Origin: an uncultured Eubacteriales bacterium
GTDB lineage: Bacteria; Bacillota; Clostridia; Christensenellales; Borkfalkiaceae
Assembly (NCBI GenBank): GCA_949288785.1
Contig: CASELQ010000001.1
Location: forward strand, 141,626 to 205,625
Reading direction: 5' to 3'
DNA length: 64,000 bases
The stretch's first letter is position 1, and every line of letters starts with the position of its first letter. Positions 1-8,077 of the stretch are shown in pieces. The notes beneath the pieces were generated by a model. It saw only the letters and a list, made by a program, of their open reading frames with translations, was not told the DNA's origin and did no database searches. The translations under genes were made by a program, and so were the position numbers.

Positions 1-2019
1 TAAAATTGGCTCTAAAAGCGGATGATCGTATTTTATGTTTTCCGGGTTGTGCTTGTTCTTTATGTACTGCGGTATGGAGTCCATGGGGCCCGGGCGGTAA
101 AGGGATATTCCCGCTATTATGTCTTCGAACGTGGTCGGTTTAAGGTCCTTCATGAATCGTTTCATGCCCGGACTTTCAAGCTGGAACACCCCGTCCGTTT
201 CGCCCGAACCGATGAGTTCGTATGTGCCTTCGTCCTCGTATCCTAAGCGGTGAAAGTCTATATCCACGCCGAAATCTTCTTTTGCATACTCGCAAGCCAG
301 CTGCACGTCGGTCAGAGTTCTCAGCCCCAAAAAGTCCATTTTCAGCATGCCCAGCGCTTCCACCTCTATCATGTCGAACTGGGTGGTGATGTCCTCACCG
401 TTACGCTGGAGCGGCACGTTTTCCATTATGGGTTTTTCGCATATAACCACGCCCGCCGCGTGCATGGAGGTGTTCCTCGGCAGCCCCTCTACCTTTATCG
501 CCATGTCTATGATTCTGCGGAGCTGATCGTCGGTTCTGTAAAGTTCTATCAGTTCGGGGACGCCCACATTCTGCCCGTCCTTAGTGGTCTCCATTCCCAA
601 GGACTGCTTTATGGTGGACTTGCCGTCCATTAGTTTCGTTACTCTGTCCACGCTGGCGTAAGGCACGCTGTACACGCGCGCAACGTCCTTTATTGCCTGC
701 TTACTTGCAAGGGTACCGAAAGTGATTATCTGCGCCACCCTGTCCGCCCCGTATTTGTTGCGGACGTATTCCACCACTTCGCCCCGGCGGGCGTCCGAAA
801 TGTCCACGTCGAAATCGGGCATGCTCACGCGTTCGCGGTTCAAAAACCGCTCGAAAATAAGCTGGTAACCTAAGGGCTCCACGTCCGTTATCCCTATGGA
901 ATACGCCACTATGCTGGATACGCCCGACCCGCGCCCCGCGCCCACGGGAATTCCTACGCTGCGCGCATAGTTTATAAAGTCCCACACTATGAGATAATAG
1001 TCGCAAAAGCCCATGGAACTTATCACGTCGAACTCGTAATCGAAACGCTCCCTTATTTCGGGCGTGATTTCCTTATACCGCTTTTTAAGCCCCTCCTCCG
1101 CTAAGCGTCGGAGGTATTCTTTGGGGGTGCTGCCGTCATCCGGCACGTATTTAGGAATGAGCGAAACGTCTCTTATCGGCTCGCCCTTGGGGGTGAGCGC
1201 AAACACCTCTTCGGTTACCTTATCGGCTATTTTAACGGTGTTTTCCACCGCCGCCGGTATGTATGAAAAGAGCTTTTTCATCTCTTCCGGGCTCTTTAAA
1301 TATGCCTGGTCGCTCTCCATTTTAAGGCGGGTGGGATCGTCGAGCGTGGTCTTCATGCTTATGCACATCACAACGTCCTGCATCTCCGCGTCCCCCCGCT
1401 CAAGGTAATGCACGTCGTTGGTGGCGACGAGCGGTATGCCCGTCTCTTGCGATAATTTAATTAGCAACGGATTTATGCGCTTTTGATCGGGCAGGCCGTG
1501 ATCCTGTATTTCAAGGTAAAAATCTTCGCCGAATATGCCGGAGAACATCTCCGCTTCTTTTTTCGCACCTTCGTAATCGCCATCTATAAGCCGCTTGGGG
1601 ATCCTGCCCGCAAGGCACGCCGAAAGACAGATAAGCCCCTCGGAATGTTCTGCTATCGTCTTATAATCTATTCTCGGCTTATAGTAAAACCCGTCAACGT
1701 ACGCAATGGAATCGAGTTTTATCAGATTTTTATAGCCCTGTTTGTTTTTGCACAGCAGTATAAGGTGGTCGTAATCCTGTTTGCCGGTCTTGTCCGTATA
1801 GTCGTCGCACACGTACATTTCGCACCCGATTATGTATTTTAGTCCCGCCTTTTTTGCCTCCTCGGCAAAATACAGGGTGCCGAACATATTGCCGTGGTCG
1901 GTTATTGCCACCGTATCCATTCCCTTTTCCTTGCATGCGTTAAACAGCTTGTCTATGCGGGTTGCCCCGTCTAAAAGGCTGTACTCCGTATGCAGATGCA
2001 AATGCACAAAATCTGACAT
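1..2019 (-). CDS. dnaE: DNA polymerase III alpha subunit (DnaE), N-terminal 673 residues; runs off the left edge
   Basis: This is the catalytic subunit of the replicative DNA polymerase. The first residues, MSDFVHLHLHTEYSLLDG, are the classic start of the PHP domain. The polymerase palm is present with the catalytic aspartates in PDFDVDISDARRGE at about residues 395-408. The helical region with GLPRNTSMHAAGVV follows, and the visible part ends near QYIKNKHNP. The start is the ATG at 2017-2019, about 70 bp after the end of whiA. The C-terminal half (HhH, OB and tau-binding parts) lies outside the window. The gene order whiA then dnaE is common in Clostridia. Identification is certain. DnaE rather than PolC is clear because no exonuclease domain interrupts the PHP region. 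Confidence 0.97.
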   Translation of the reverse strand, partial: MSDFVHLHLHTEYSLLDGATRIDKLFNACKEKGMDTVAITDHGNMFGTLYFAEEAKKAGLKYIIGCEMYVCDDYTDKTGKQDYDHLILLCKNKQGYKNLIKLDSIAYVDGFYYKPRIDYKTIAEHSEGLICLSACLAGRIPKRLIDGDYEGAKKEAEMFSGIFGEDFYLEIQDHGLPDQKRINPLLIKLSQETGIPLVATNDVHYLERGDAEMQDVVMCISMKTTLDDPTRLKMESDQAYLKSPEEMKKLFSYIPAAVENTVKIADKVTEEVFALTPKGEPIRDVSLIPKYVPDDGSTPKEYLRRLAEEGLKKRYKEITPEIRERFDYEFDVISSMGFCDYYLIVWDFINYARSVGIPVGAGRGSGVSSIVAYSIGITDVEPLGYQLIFERFLNRERVSMPDFDVDISDARRGEVVEYVRNKYGADRVAQIITFGTLASKQAIKDVARVYSVPYASVDRVTKLMDGKSTIKQSLGMETTKDGQNVGVPELIELYRTDDQLRRIIDMAIKVEGLPRNTSMHAAGVVICEKPIMENVPLQRNGEDITTQFDMIEVEALGMLKMDFLGLRTLTDVQLACEYAKEDFGVDIDFHRLGYEDEGTYELIGSGETDGVFQLESPGMKRFMKDLKPTTFEDIIAGISLYRPGPMDSIPQYIKNKHNPENIKYDHPLLEPIL

Positions 2020-2093
2020 ATCCTTTTCTTCCGTCCGTTTTTTGTTTTTCTCCCGCGCCGCAAAATTTCCCTGAATTTTCAGGCGCTTGCGTT

Positions 2094-3071
2094 TTACCTT
2101 TTAATGCCGTTATCGTTCTTTATTTTGCCGCAGTTTTCCGCTATTTCGCTTATCTTTCTTAATCTGTGATTTAAGCAGCTCTTGGTGATATTCAGCCTTG
2201 CCGCAAGTTCGGTTAAAGTGTCTTCCGGGAAATCTCTTCTTGCGGCGGCGGCAGCGGCAAGTTCGGGATTTAAAGCCTTTAAGCCGATCTCTTTATCTAT
2301 TTTGTCTATGGCGGAGGCATATTTATACGCCGCTTCAACCTGGCGGCTCACGTTGCCGAGGTCGCAGTTTTTCTGGCGGTTGGTGTTGTTTAAGAGTTCT
2401 TTACTTATCATTATGTCCGTTATTTTAAGCACCGACTTGGGCGCCGGCAGAAAGGCGAGAAAATCTTTTATCCCCTCCGCGCTCTTTATATATACTATAT
2501 AACTCTCTCTCCGCCGCGTAATATGCGTGTTTATGCCGAACCGCGCCAGCCTTTCCGACGTTACTGCCGCCGTTTTCGCATGGAAAAATATAAGTTCAAG
2601 GTGGTAGCCCGTGCCGTTTTCCTCCTTTAACGAGGGCGCCGTGCAGCCGCCCGCCGTTATAAACAGCCCCCTTATAAAGGCGCGGAAACAACAATCCTTT
2701 TGGGCTATTCCGCCGTAAAAATCAAAGTTTACGGAATATCCGCCGCCGCTTACCGTAAGTATGCCGAGCGATACGAGTATTTCCGGCACGCCCCGCCCCC
2801 AAAGAGTTACGGTAAAGCGGTCCTTTTTATTCAGCTTGTCCTCCGATACCGAGACTTCCCGCAAATCGTAACCGTACACCAGAGAAAGGTATTGGGCTAT
2901 GACGTTCAGGGTCTCTTCGTCCCTCACGGAAAAATCCAAGCCCGGTTCCCCCTCCTTTTCAAAGAGTGTGCCGGCTCCCCGCAGCGCACCCGCCAGAAAG
3001 GCGCGGCGGCAGTGCTCTTCTTTTATGGGGCGGGAAAGTATTTCCTCACGTACCGTTTTGCCGAAATTCAT
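2094..3071 (-). CDS. whiA: DNA-binding protein WhiA
   Basis: WhiA is a conserved DNA-binding protein of Gram-positive bacteria, linked to sporulation in Streptomyces and to division and chromosome segregation in Bacillus. At 325 residues it has the usual length. The N-terminal half carries the LAGLIDADG-homing-endonuclease-like fold (AFLAGALRGAGTL near residue 25). The C-terminus has a helix-turn-helix, TLTELAARLNITKSCLNHRL. The start codon overlaps the stop of the preceding PHP gene by 4 bp (ATGA), with GGGGAGG as ribosome binding site inside that gene, so the two are translationally coupled. In many Firmicutes rapZ and yvcK sit between murB and whiA; here they are absent. Confidence 0.95.
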   Translation of the reverse strand: MNFGKTVREEILSRPIKEEHCRRAFLAGALRGAGTLFEKEGEPGLDFSVRDEETLNVIAQYLSLVYGYDLREVSVSEDKLNKKDRFTVTLWGRGVPEILVSLGILTVSGGGYSVNFDFYGGIAQKDCCFRAFIRGLFITAGGCTAPSLKEENGTGYHLELIFFHAKTAAVTSERLARFGINTHITRRRESYIVYIKSAEGIKDFLAFLPAPKSVLKITDIMISKELLNNTNRQKNCDLGNVSRQVEAAYKYASAIDKIDKEIGLKALNPELAAAAAARRDFPEDTLTELAARLNITKSCLNHRLRKISEIAENCGKIKNDNGIKR

Positions 3072-3847
3072 CTGCCCGCCTCCCCTTTGAACCTCTTAAA
3101 CCTAAAATCGGGGGTCCTTCCGTCTATATTAAAAATCCGCTCGGGCGGGACTTTCACCCTTTCAAGCAGTTTTTGCACAAGGCTTATTTCCCCCACGCGA
3201 TCGGGAGAATGTGCGTCCGACCCGATTACGAAGTTCACCCCCGTTTCGATTACTGCGTACAGTTCTTCATCCGAAAGATGGGTTTTTTTGGCGTTTAACT
3301 CGATGTACGTGCCGTAATCGGCGGCGGCTTTAGCCACTTCCGCCGCGTCCGCAAAGCAGCAGTAATTGAGGTGGGTTATCACGTCTATGGGATTATTTTT
3401 AACGGCGTTTATATACGTTGCCGTGTTTTCCTTTATGAGCCGCGCGGAGGGTTTAGGCGCCTTTTTCATGGACAGGAAAAAGTTGGGTATGCCTATTTTA
3501 AACGCCGCGCCCAAAGTGTAAGTTACGAACTTATGCACCCCGGCAAGATATATATCGAAACTGTCGTAAAGCGAACTTTTAAGGTCGGTCTTGCCGTCCA
3601 GCCCTATTATGTTGGACTCTATGCCGAGAAGGGTCTTTACCCCCGTTTCCTTTTCCGCCGCGGCGCACTCACGGCGCATTACCGGCAGCACCTTTTTCGT
3701 AAGCCCGTATACGGGGTGCGCAAATCCGTGATCGGATATGCCGAGCTCAAAAAGCCCCGCATCTTTTGCCGCCCTTGCGTTATCTATGATTTCGCCCGTG
3801 CCGTGCGAATAAACGGTATGCGTATGATAATCTGCGGTAAGCCGCAT
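3068..3847 (-). CDS. PHP domain phosphoesterase (YcdX/histidinol-phosphatase-like)
   Basis: The protein is a 259-residue single PHP domain, a trinuclear-metal phosphoesterase fold. The N-terminal metal motif is DYHTHTVYSHG (residues 6-16), followed by GISDHGFAHP near residue 37, THLNYC near residue 160 and FVIGSDAHSPD near residue 210, which supply further His/Asp/Glu ligands. Its substrate cannot be read from the sequence. Homologues sit in the murB-whiA cluster of many Clostridia. It starts directly after the murB stop with no gap and overlaps whiA by 4 bp, so the three genes form one transcript driven by the promoter before murB. Confidence 0.88.
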   Translation of the reverse strand: MRLTADYHTHTVYSHGTGEIIDNARAAKDAGLFELGISDHGFAHPVYGLTKKVLPVMRRECAAAEKETGVKTLLGIESNIIGLDGKTDLKSSLYDSFDIYLAGVHKFVTYTLGAAFKIGIPNFFLSMKKAPKPSARLIKENTATYINAVKNNPIDVITHLNYCCFADAAEVAKAAADYGTYIELNAKKTHLSDEELYAVIETGVNFVIGSDAHSPDRVGEISLVQKLLERVKVPPERIFNIDGRTPDFRFKRFKGEAGR

Positions 3848-4741
3848 TTAAAACTCCCCGATAAATTCCACCTCCTCGGTAAGAAGTACGCCGAATTTAT
3901 CTTTTACCTTTTTCTTTATGTATTGAATAAGCATATACACGTCTTCCGCCTGAGCGGAGGAGGATGCCGTTATAAAGTTTGCGTGTTTTTCGGATACTGC
4001 CGCTCCGCCTATACACGAACCTTTAAGCCCCGCCTGTTCGATGAGGCGCGCCGCATAGTCCCCCTCCGGGTTCAGAAACACCGAGCCGCAGTTCTTGCCA
4101 GCGGGCTGAGCTTCTTTTCTGGCGGAAAGGGTCTGTTCCGTCTTTAACGCTATTTCGCTTTTATTGCCGGGGTTTAACGCAAACGTGGCGGATACCACCT
4201 TTTCCCCCGTTTTTTTAAACCTGCTGGTGCGGTAGCCGAATTTACAGTCCTTATTGTAATATCTTACGAGCTTGCCGTTTTTAAGGGTTTCCACCCACAA
4301 TATAACGTCCCCCGCGCTGTGGCCGAACGCGCCCGCGTTCTGCACCGCCGCGCCGCCCGCCGTGCCGGGTATCCCCGCCGCCCATTCCAGCCCCGAAAGC
4401 CCGCTCTTTGCGGCAAAGGCGCAGAGCGCCGACAGCTGAGCGCCGCACATTGCGGTTATGCCTTCTCTCCGCATAAACACGTCCTTTAACCGTACCGTGG
4501 AGATGATCAGCCCGTTAAACCCTTTGTCCGAAACGAGCACGTTGCTCCCGCCGCCTATTATCTTTACCGGCACGCGGCACCGCTTTGCCGCAAGCACCGC
4601 GCGGTTTAACGAATACAGGCTTCTTATTTCGGTATACCACTTTGCCCTGCCGCCGCAGCCGAGCGTGGTATGTTTTTTCATAGGTTCATCGGTTTTGAGT
4701 TCCAGATCGTAAATATCTTCAAGCTGCTCTTTAAAACCCAT
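3848..4741 (-). CDS. murB: UDP-N-acetylenolpyruvoylglucosamine reductase (MurB)
   Basis: MurB reduces UDP-GlcNAc-enolpyruvate to UDP-MurNAc with NADPH and FAD in the cytoplasm, the second committed step of peptidoglycan synthesis. The 297-residue protein has the FAD-binding segment KIIGGGSNVLVSDKGF (about residue 60) and GLEWAAGIPGTAGGA (about 118). The CGSVFLNP segment (about 218) holds the catalytic serine, and VSEKHANFI (about 248) the region of the conserved C-terminal residues. The missing tyrosine loop makes it a type II MurB. It begins at an ATG with AAGGAG seven bases upstream, right behind a good promoter. Confidence 0.96.
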   Translation of the reverse strand: MGFKEQLEDIYDLELKTDEPMKKHTTLGCGGRAKWYTEIRSLYSLNRAVLAAKRCRVPVKIIGGGSNVLVSDKGFNGLIISTVRLKDVFMRREGITAMCGAQLSALCAFAAKSGLSGLEWAAGIPGTAGGAAVQNAGAFGHSAGDVILWVETLKNGKLVRYYNKDCKFGYRTSRFKKTGEKVVSATFALNPGNKSEIALKTEQTLSARKEAQPAGKNCGSVFLNPEGDYAARLIEQAGLKGSCIGGAAVSEKHANFITASSSAQAEDVYMLIQYIKKKVKDKFGVLLTEEVEFIGEF

Positions 4742-4756
4742 ATATCTCCTTATATC

Positions 4757-4785
4757 ATTTTACTATATTTTTTTATTTTTTTCAA
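4757..4785 (-). promoter_or_regulatory. Predicted sigma-A promoter for murB-PHP-whiA
   Basis: On the minus strand a TTGAAA box (4780-4785) is followed by 17 bp and TAAAAT (4757-4762). The -35 box touches the 3' end of the upstream solute-binding gene. The predicted start would fall almost at the ribosome binding site, so the transcript would have nearly no leader. Confidence 0.55.
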
Positions 4786-4787
4786 GA

Positions 4788-5771
4788 TTACAGCAATAAA
4801 TTTTTTATTTCTTCGGGCAGTTCTTTTCCTCCTTTCGCGGCGGCGAGCGAAAGTTCCTGCATACCTTTTAATTGGTCTGCCGAAAGAAATGCCGAAATCG
4901 TTTTTCCGCACTCCGCACGCTGCATGGCGGCAAGTTTTTCATCTGCGTAACTTACGCCGCCGTATACCGAGAACATACTCAGTGCGCCCAGATCTTCCTG
5001 AACGGCGGAAGAAAGCAGGTAATCTATGAACATCTCGGCATATACGTTCTTTTCCGCGCTTTCCCCCGTTACCGAAATATACTGATACAGGTCGTTAAAC
5101 CCCGTGAGCGGAATTACGCCGAACTGAAACCCGATATTTGAAAGCCTTACTATATCTCTCTGCGTGCCCAGCATCACCCCGTCTTTTCCGCCGGTAAAGG
5201 CGGCGTAAGCCTCTTTGGGCGGGAGCACCCTGTAACTTTCCGCCGAATAACCCGAAAGTTCGAGCGCAACGACGGGCTGGGTGTACTCTCCTTGCGAAAC
5301 TATAAGGTTACCCCGGATAAAGTTATCCTTAATCTCCGCGCCTTCTCTTATTATAAGGCAATATCCGCCCCTGCACCAGGGCACGGCGTAAACGCTGTTT
5401 TCCACCCTTCCGCCCGCCGCATAGCTCATTTTATTAAGAGGCTGAACGTTAAGAGGCTCGGTCCCCGCGCCGTATGAAATAAGGTCCGGGAACGAGCCAT
5501 TCTTCATATGCTCCCTTGCTGTTTCCGCCGTGTAAGACAGCGCGGTTACAAGCACCCCTTCGTTCTCCTTTTCAAATCCGCGCGCGGCTTTAAGCAAAAA
5601 GGACTTTCTGGAACCCGTTCCGCCCTCGAAACTGTCTATCTGCCAGAGCGTTATTATACCCTTATAAGAGGGCGCGGGAAAGGCGCCCGGGTTTTGGGCA
5701 TGCGGCAAAAAAAGCGCGATCGCCGCGCATGCGGCAAGCAGTATTCCCGCGGTTATCCTGAGAATTTTCAT
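4788..5771 (-). CDS. Extracellular solute-binding-like protein, orphan
   Basis: This 327-residue protein begins with a hydrophobic export signal, MKILRITAGILLAAC, which contains a possible lipobox (LAAC at residues 12-15). The hydrophobic stretch continues after the Cys, so a plain N-terminal anchor is also possible. The body resembles family 1 ABC solute-binding proteins of the sugar type: ITLWQIDSFEGGTGSRKSFL, ARGFEKENEGVLV, PDLISYG, VYAVPWCRGGY and a C-terminal helical region. No permease or ATPase gene lies beside it. The ligand is unknown. No clear ribosome binding site precedes the ATG. It lies between a bidirectional terminator and the murB promoter, so it may form its own unit. Confidence 0.72.
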   Translation of the reverse strand: MKILRITAGILLAACAAIALFLPHAQNPGAFPAPSYKGIITLWQIDSFEGGTGSRKSFLLKAARGFEKENEGVLVTALSYTAETAREHMKNGSFPDLISYGAGTEPLNVQPLNKMSYAAGGRVENSVYAVPWCRGGYCLIIREGAEIKDNFIRGNLIVSQGEYTQPVVALELSGYSAESYRVLPPKEAYAAFTGGKDGVMLGTQRDIVRLSNIGFQFGVIPLTGFNDLYQYISVTGESAEKNVYAEMFIDYLLSSAVQEDLGALSMFSVYGGVSYADEKLAAMQRAECGKTISAFLSADQLKGMQELSLAAAKGGKELPEEIKNLLL

Positions 5772-5797
5772 AGTAAAAGTATATTCCCGTAAAAGAC

Positions 5798-5835
5798 GAA
5801 AAAGGACTTTCCCGCAAAGAAAAGTCCTTTTTTTG
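5798..5835 (-). terminator. Intrinsic terminator after the M16 peptidase gene (bidirectional)
   Basis: A perfect 10-bp stem (5801-5810 pairing with 5821-5830, AAAGGACTTT type) with a 10-base loop is flanked by T-runs on both strands. It ends the pnp-side operon on the minus strand, 27 bp past the peptidase stop. Confidence 0.75.
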
Positions 5836-5861
5836 TTTATCCCGAATATCCGGCGGGCTCT

Positions 5862-7103
5862 TTACAGCGTAACCGGCGTCCTGCCCGGACCCACCGTGGC
5901 GGTGGATGCTTTTTCCTTTAAGAGCACCGCTTTTATTACGTCGTTCACTTCATCGCGGGTGGTTTTGTCTATATCCGCAATGCGCTCCTTAAAATCGAAA
6001 ACCTTATCTAAAAACAGCAGGTATCTGCCGAACAGCAGCATCTGCGAGGAGGTGCTTTCCTGCCCCATTACAAAGGTAGATTTTATCTGTTCCTTTCCGC
6101 GCAAAAACTCCTGTTCGGTTATCCCTTCCGCAAACAAATTATCCACCACGCCCGAAACCGCGCGCTCTGCCGCCGCGCGCTCGGCGGTATTCACGCCCGC
6201 ATATATTTCCAGCGCGCCGCTGTCTTTATACTGGGAAACGTAGGAATATATGCTGTAAGCAAGCCCCATTTCCTCGCGCACCTTCTGAAACAGCCGGCTG
6301 CTCATACCCCCGCCCAGCACAGAGTTTGCAAGCGCCAGCGCCACGTTACGTTTGTCGCTTACGGGCAGCGCGGGGAATGAAAAGGCTATGTGAGATTGTT
6401 CCGTGCGCTTGCATTTGTATAAATATGAAGGCTCAACTTCGGCGTATTTTTTCTGCTCCGCGCTCTTTTTGCCGGTAAATCTGCACGCAAAGAGCTGCTC
6501 TATCATGCTTTCCGCCGCCTGCACGTCTACGTTGCCGGCAACGGATATCACCACGTTATCCGCGCAGTAATATTTTTCCATGTACTCCCTTATATCCTGC
6601 CTTGTAAACTTCTTTACGTTCTTTATGCTGCCGAGTATGGTTCTCCCCAGCCCCTCGTCTCCGTATCTGCTCCTTGCAAGCAGGTCTAAACACAGTTCTT
6701 CGGGCTCGTCCTCGCACATGTTTATTTCTTCTATCACCACGCCTTTTTCGCGCGCGCTCTCGCTTTCCTCGAACAGGGAATCGAAGAATATATCCGAAAG
6801 CACTTCCAGCGATTCAAAAAGGTGCTCCGCGGTGGCCTTGGTGTAATAGCAGGTGAGTTCCTTGGAGGTAAAGGCGTTAATCTGGGCGCCTATCCTGTCG
6901 GTGTAATCCGAGATCTCGAAAGCCGTCCTGTTTTTGGTGCCCTTGAAAAGCATATGCTCTATAAAGTGCGAAATGCCGTTGCTGTCTTTGGTTTCGTTTA
7001 TGCTGCCCGTCTTTACCAGCACCCCGCAGGAAACCGTGAACAGCCCTTCCATCCTGTGTACTATAAGCCTTAAACCGTTATCGAATTGCCTGTAATGCGT
7101 CAT
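5862..7103 (-). CDS. M16 family zinc peptidase (MlpA/YmxG-like)
   Basis: The protein (413 residues) belongs to the insulinase/processing-peptidase family. The inverted zinc motif HFIEH (HxxEH) is near residue 48, and the distal glutamate lies in VVIEEINMCEDEPEE near residue 125. The C-terminal half has the family segment SRLFQKVREEMGLAYSIYS. The chosen start is the ATG at 7101-7103 (MTHYRQFDNGLR), with AAGGGTGAT as ribosome binding site. An upstream in-frame extension would run into the preceding gene. The order rpsO-pnp-ylxY-M16 peptidase is the same as in Bacillus subtilis (pnpA-ylxY-mlpA), which supports the MlpA assignment. Its natural substrate is not known. Confidence 0.9.
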   Translation of the reverse strand: MTHYRQFDNGLRLIVHRMEGLFTVSCGVLVKTGSINETKDSNGISHFIEHMLFKGTKNRTAFEISDYTDRIGAQINAFTSKELTCYYTKATAEHLFESLEVLSDIFFDSLFEESESAREKGVVIEEINMCEDEPEELCLDLLARSRYGDEGLGRTILGSIKNVKKFTRQDIREYMEKYYCADNVVISVAGNVDVQAAESMIEQLFACRFTGKKSAEQKKYAEVEPSYLYKCKRTEQSHIAFSFPALPVSDKRNVALALANSVLGGGMSSRLFQKVREEMGLAYSIYSYVSQYKDSGALEIYAGVNTAERAAAERAVSGVVDNLFAEGITEQEFLRGKEQIKSTFVMGQESTSSQMLLFGRYLLFLDKVFDFKERIADIDKTTRDEVNDVIKAVLLKEKASTATVGPGRTPVTL

Positions 7104-7132
7104 TTTATCACCCTTAGTATATTGTACGCAAT

Positions 7133-7852
7133 TTAAGCCGCCGTATCCCCTATGTTTTCGCTTACCGTAACGAGGGAATATCCGCCGCTCAATATCCTTG
7201 CTATTATTTCCGGCAGACACCTCAGCGTGTGCGGCTTGGGGTGCATAAGTATAAGGTCCCCGCCCGTGAGGTTATCGGTGGCGCGGGATATTATTTTACT
7301 TTCGCTCTCGTCCCGCCAGTCTATGGTGTCCTTGGACCACATTATCACCTTATACCCCAGGTCATACGCCGCGTTAAGCGTATTCCTGCCGAAACTCCCC
7401 GAGGGCGGAGCGAACAGCCGCGGCTTTACGCCCGAAAGCGCTTCCACCACCGCCCCGGTAAGTTCTATTTCCTGCTTATTTTCTTCATACCCCAGCGACT
7501 TATGGTCCTTATGAAAATACCCGTGGTTTGCAAGTTCGTGCCCGCTTTCCGCAATCTTTTTTAAAGCTAAAGCATTGTCGTCCGCCCAGCAGCCGCCTAC
7601 AAAAAAAGTGGCTCTTGCGCCGAATGCGTTAAGCGTTTCCACCATCGCCTCCACCACTTCGGTGTTTTCATATACGTTTATCATTAAAGATACGCCGCCG
7701 CCCGCTCTGTTGCCGTTATAAATGGCTTCCGCCTCTTTCCCGCCGTATGCGGGGAGCGGCTCTTCCCCTATAAAACTCACCGAAATCACCGCCGTTATTA
7801 TGACGGCAAGTATTATGTTGGTTATTACCGTTATCCTCTTTCTGCCGGTCAT
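7133..7852 (-). CDS. Polysaccharide deacetylase-like protein, YlxY type
   Basis: This 239-residue protein has an N-terminal membrane anchor (residues about 8-28) and a NodB-homology domain outside the membrane. The HxxxH metal motif is present (H110 and H114 in NHGYFHKDH), and the APPSGSFG and MWSKDTIDW segments follow. The first NodB motif, normally TFDDG with the catalytic Asp, reads SLMINVYENTE (about 55-65). Loss of this Asp is a known trait of YlxY-type proteins, so catalysis is doubtful. Position between pnp and the M16 peptidase matches ylxY of Bacillus, a sporulation-associated gene. The ribosome binding site is GAGGTGGG. Confidence 0.85.
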   Translation of the reverse strand: MTGRKRITVITNIILAVIITAVISVSFIGEEPLPAYGGKEAEAIYNGNRAGGGVSLMINVYENTEVVEAMVETLNAFGARATFFVGGCWADDNALALKKIAESGHELANHGYFHKDHKSLGYEENKQEIELTGAVVEALSGVKPRLFAPPSGSFGRNTLNAAYDLGYKVIMWSKDTIDWRDESESKIISRATDNLTGGDLILMHPKPHTLRCLPEIIARILSGGYSLVTVSENIGDTAA

Positions 7853-8010
7853 TTACCCACCTCTTTTTTATCTTATGCGGTATATTGCGTGTAAATGACC
7901 CCGTTTTAAGGGAATTATCCGGCGGTGAACCTGTGCGCCGCGCCTGCCGCAGCACCTGCCGCAGCGCCCGATAAAAAGTTCCCGCCACTTATTGCCGTAT
8001 ATTAAACTCA

Positions 8011-8042
8011 AAGGGCAGAGCGGAAACTCTGCCCTTTTTTAG
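8011..8042 (-). terminator. Stem-loop terminator after pnp
   Basis: GGGCAGAG (8013-8020) pairs with CTCTGCCC (8027-8034) around a 6-base loop. The T-run is stronger on the plus strand, but the minus side also has TTTGAGTTT. It sits 36 bp after the pnp stop. Confidence 0.6.
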
Positions 8043-8077
8043 GCTTGTTTTGCTGCCGCGCCGTTTTACCTATGCGC

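Noticed and set aside
7931..7966. Short direct repeat CCTGCCGCAGCA/CCTGCCGCAGCG before ylxY
   Set aside because: It is only two 12-base units in GC-rich non-coding DNA, with no sign of function.
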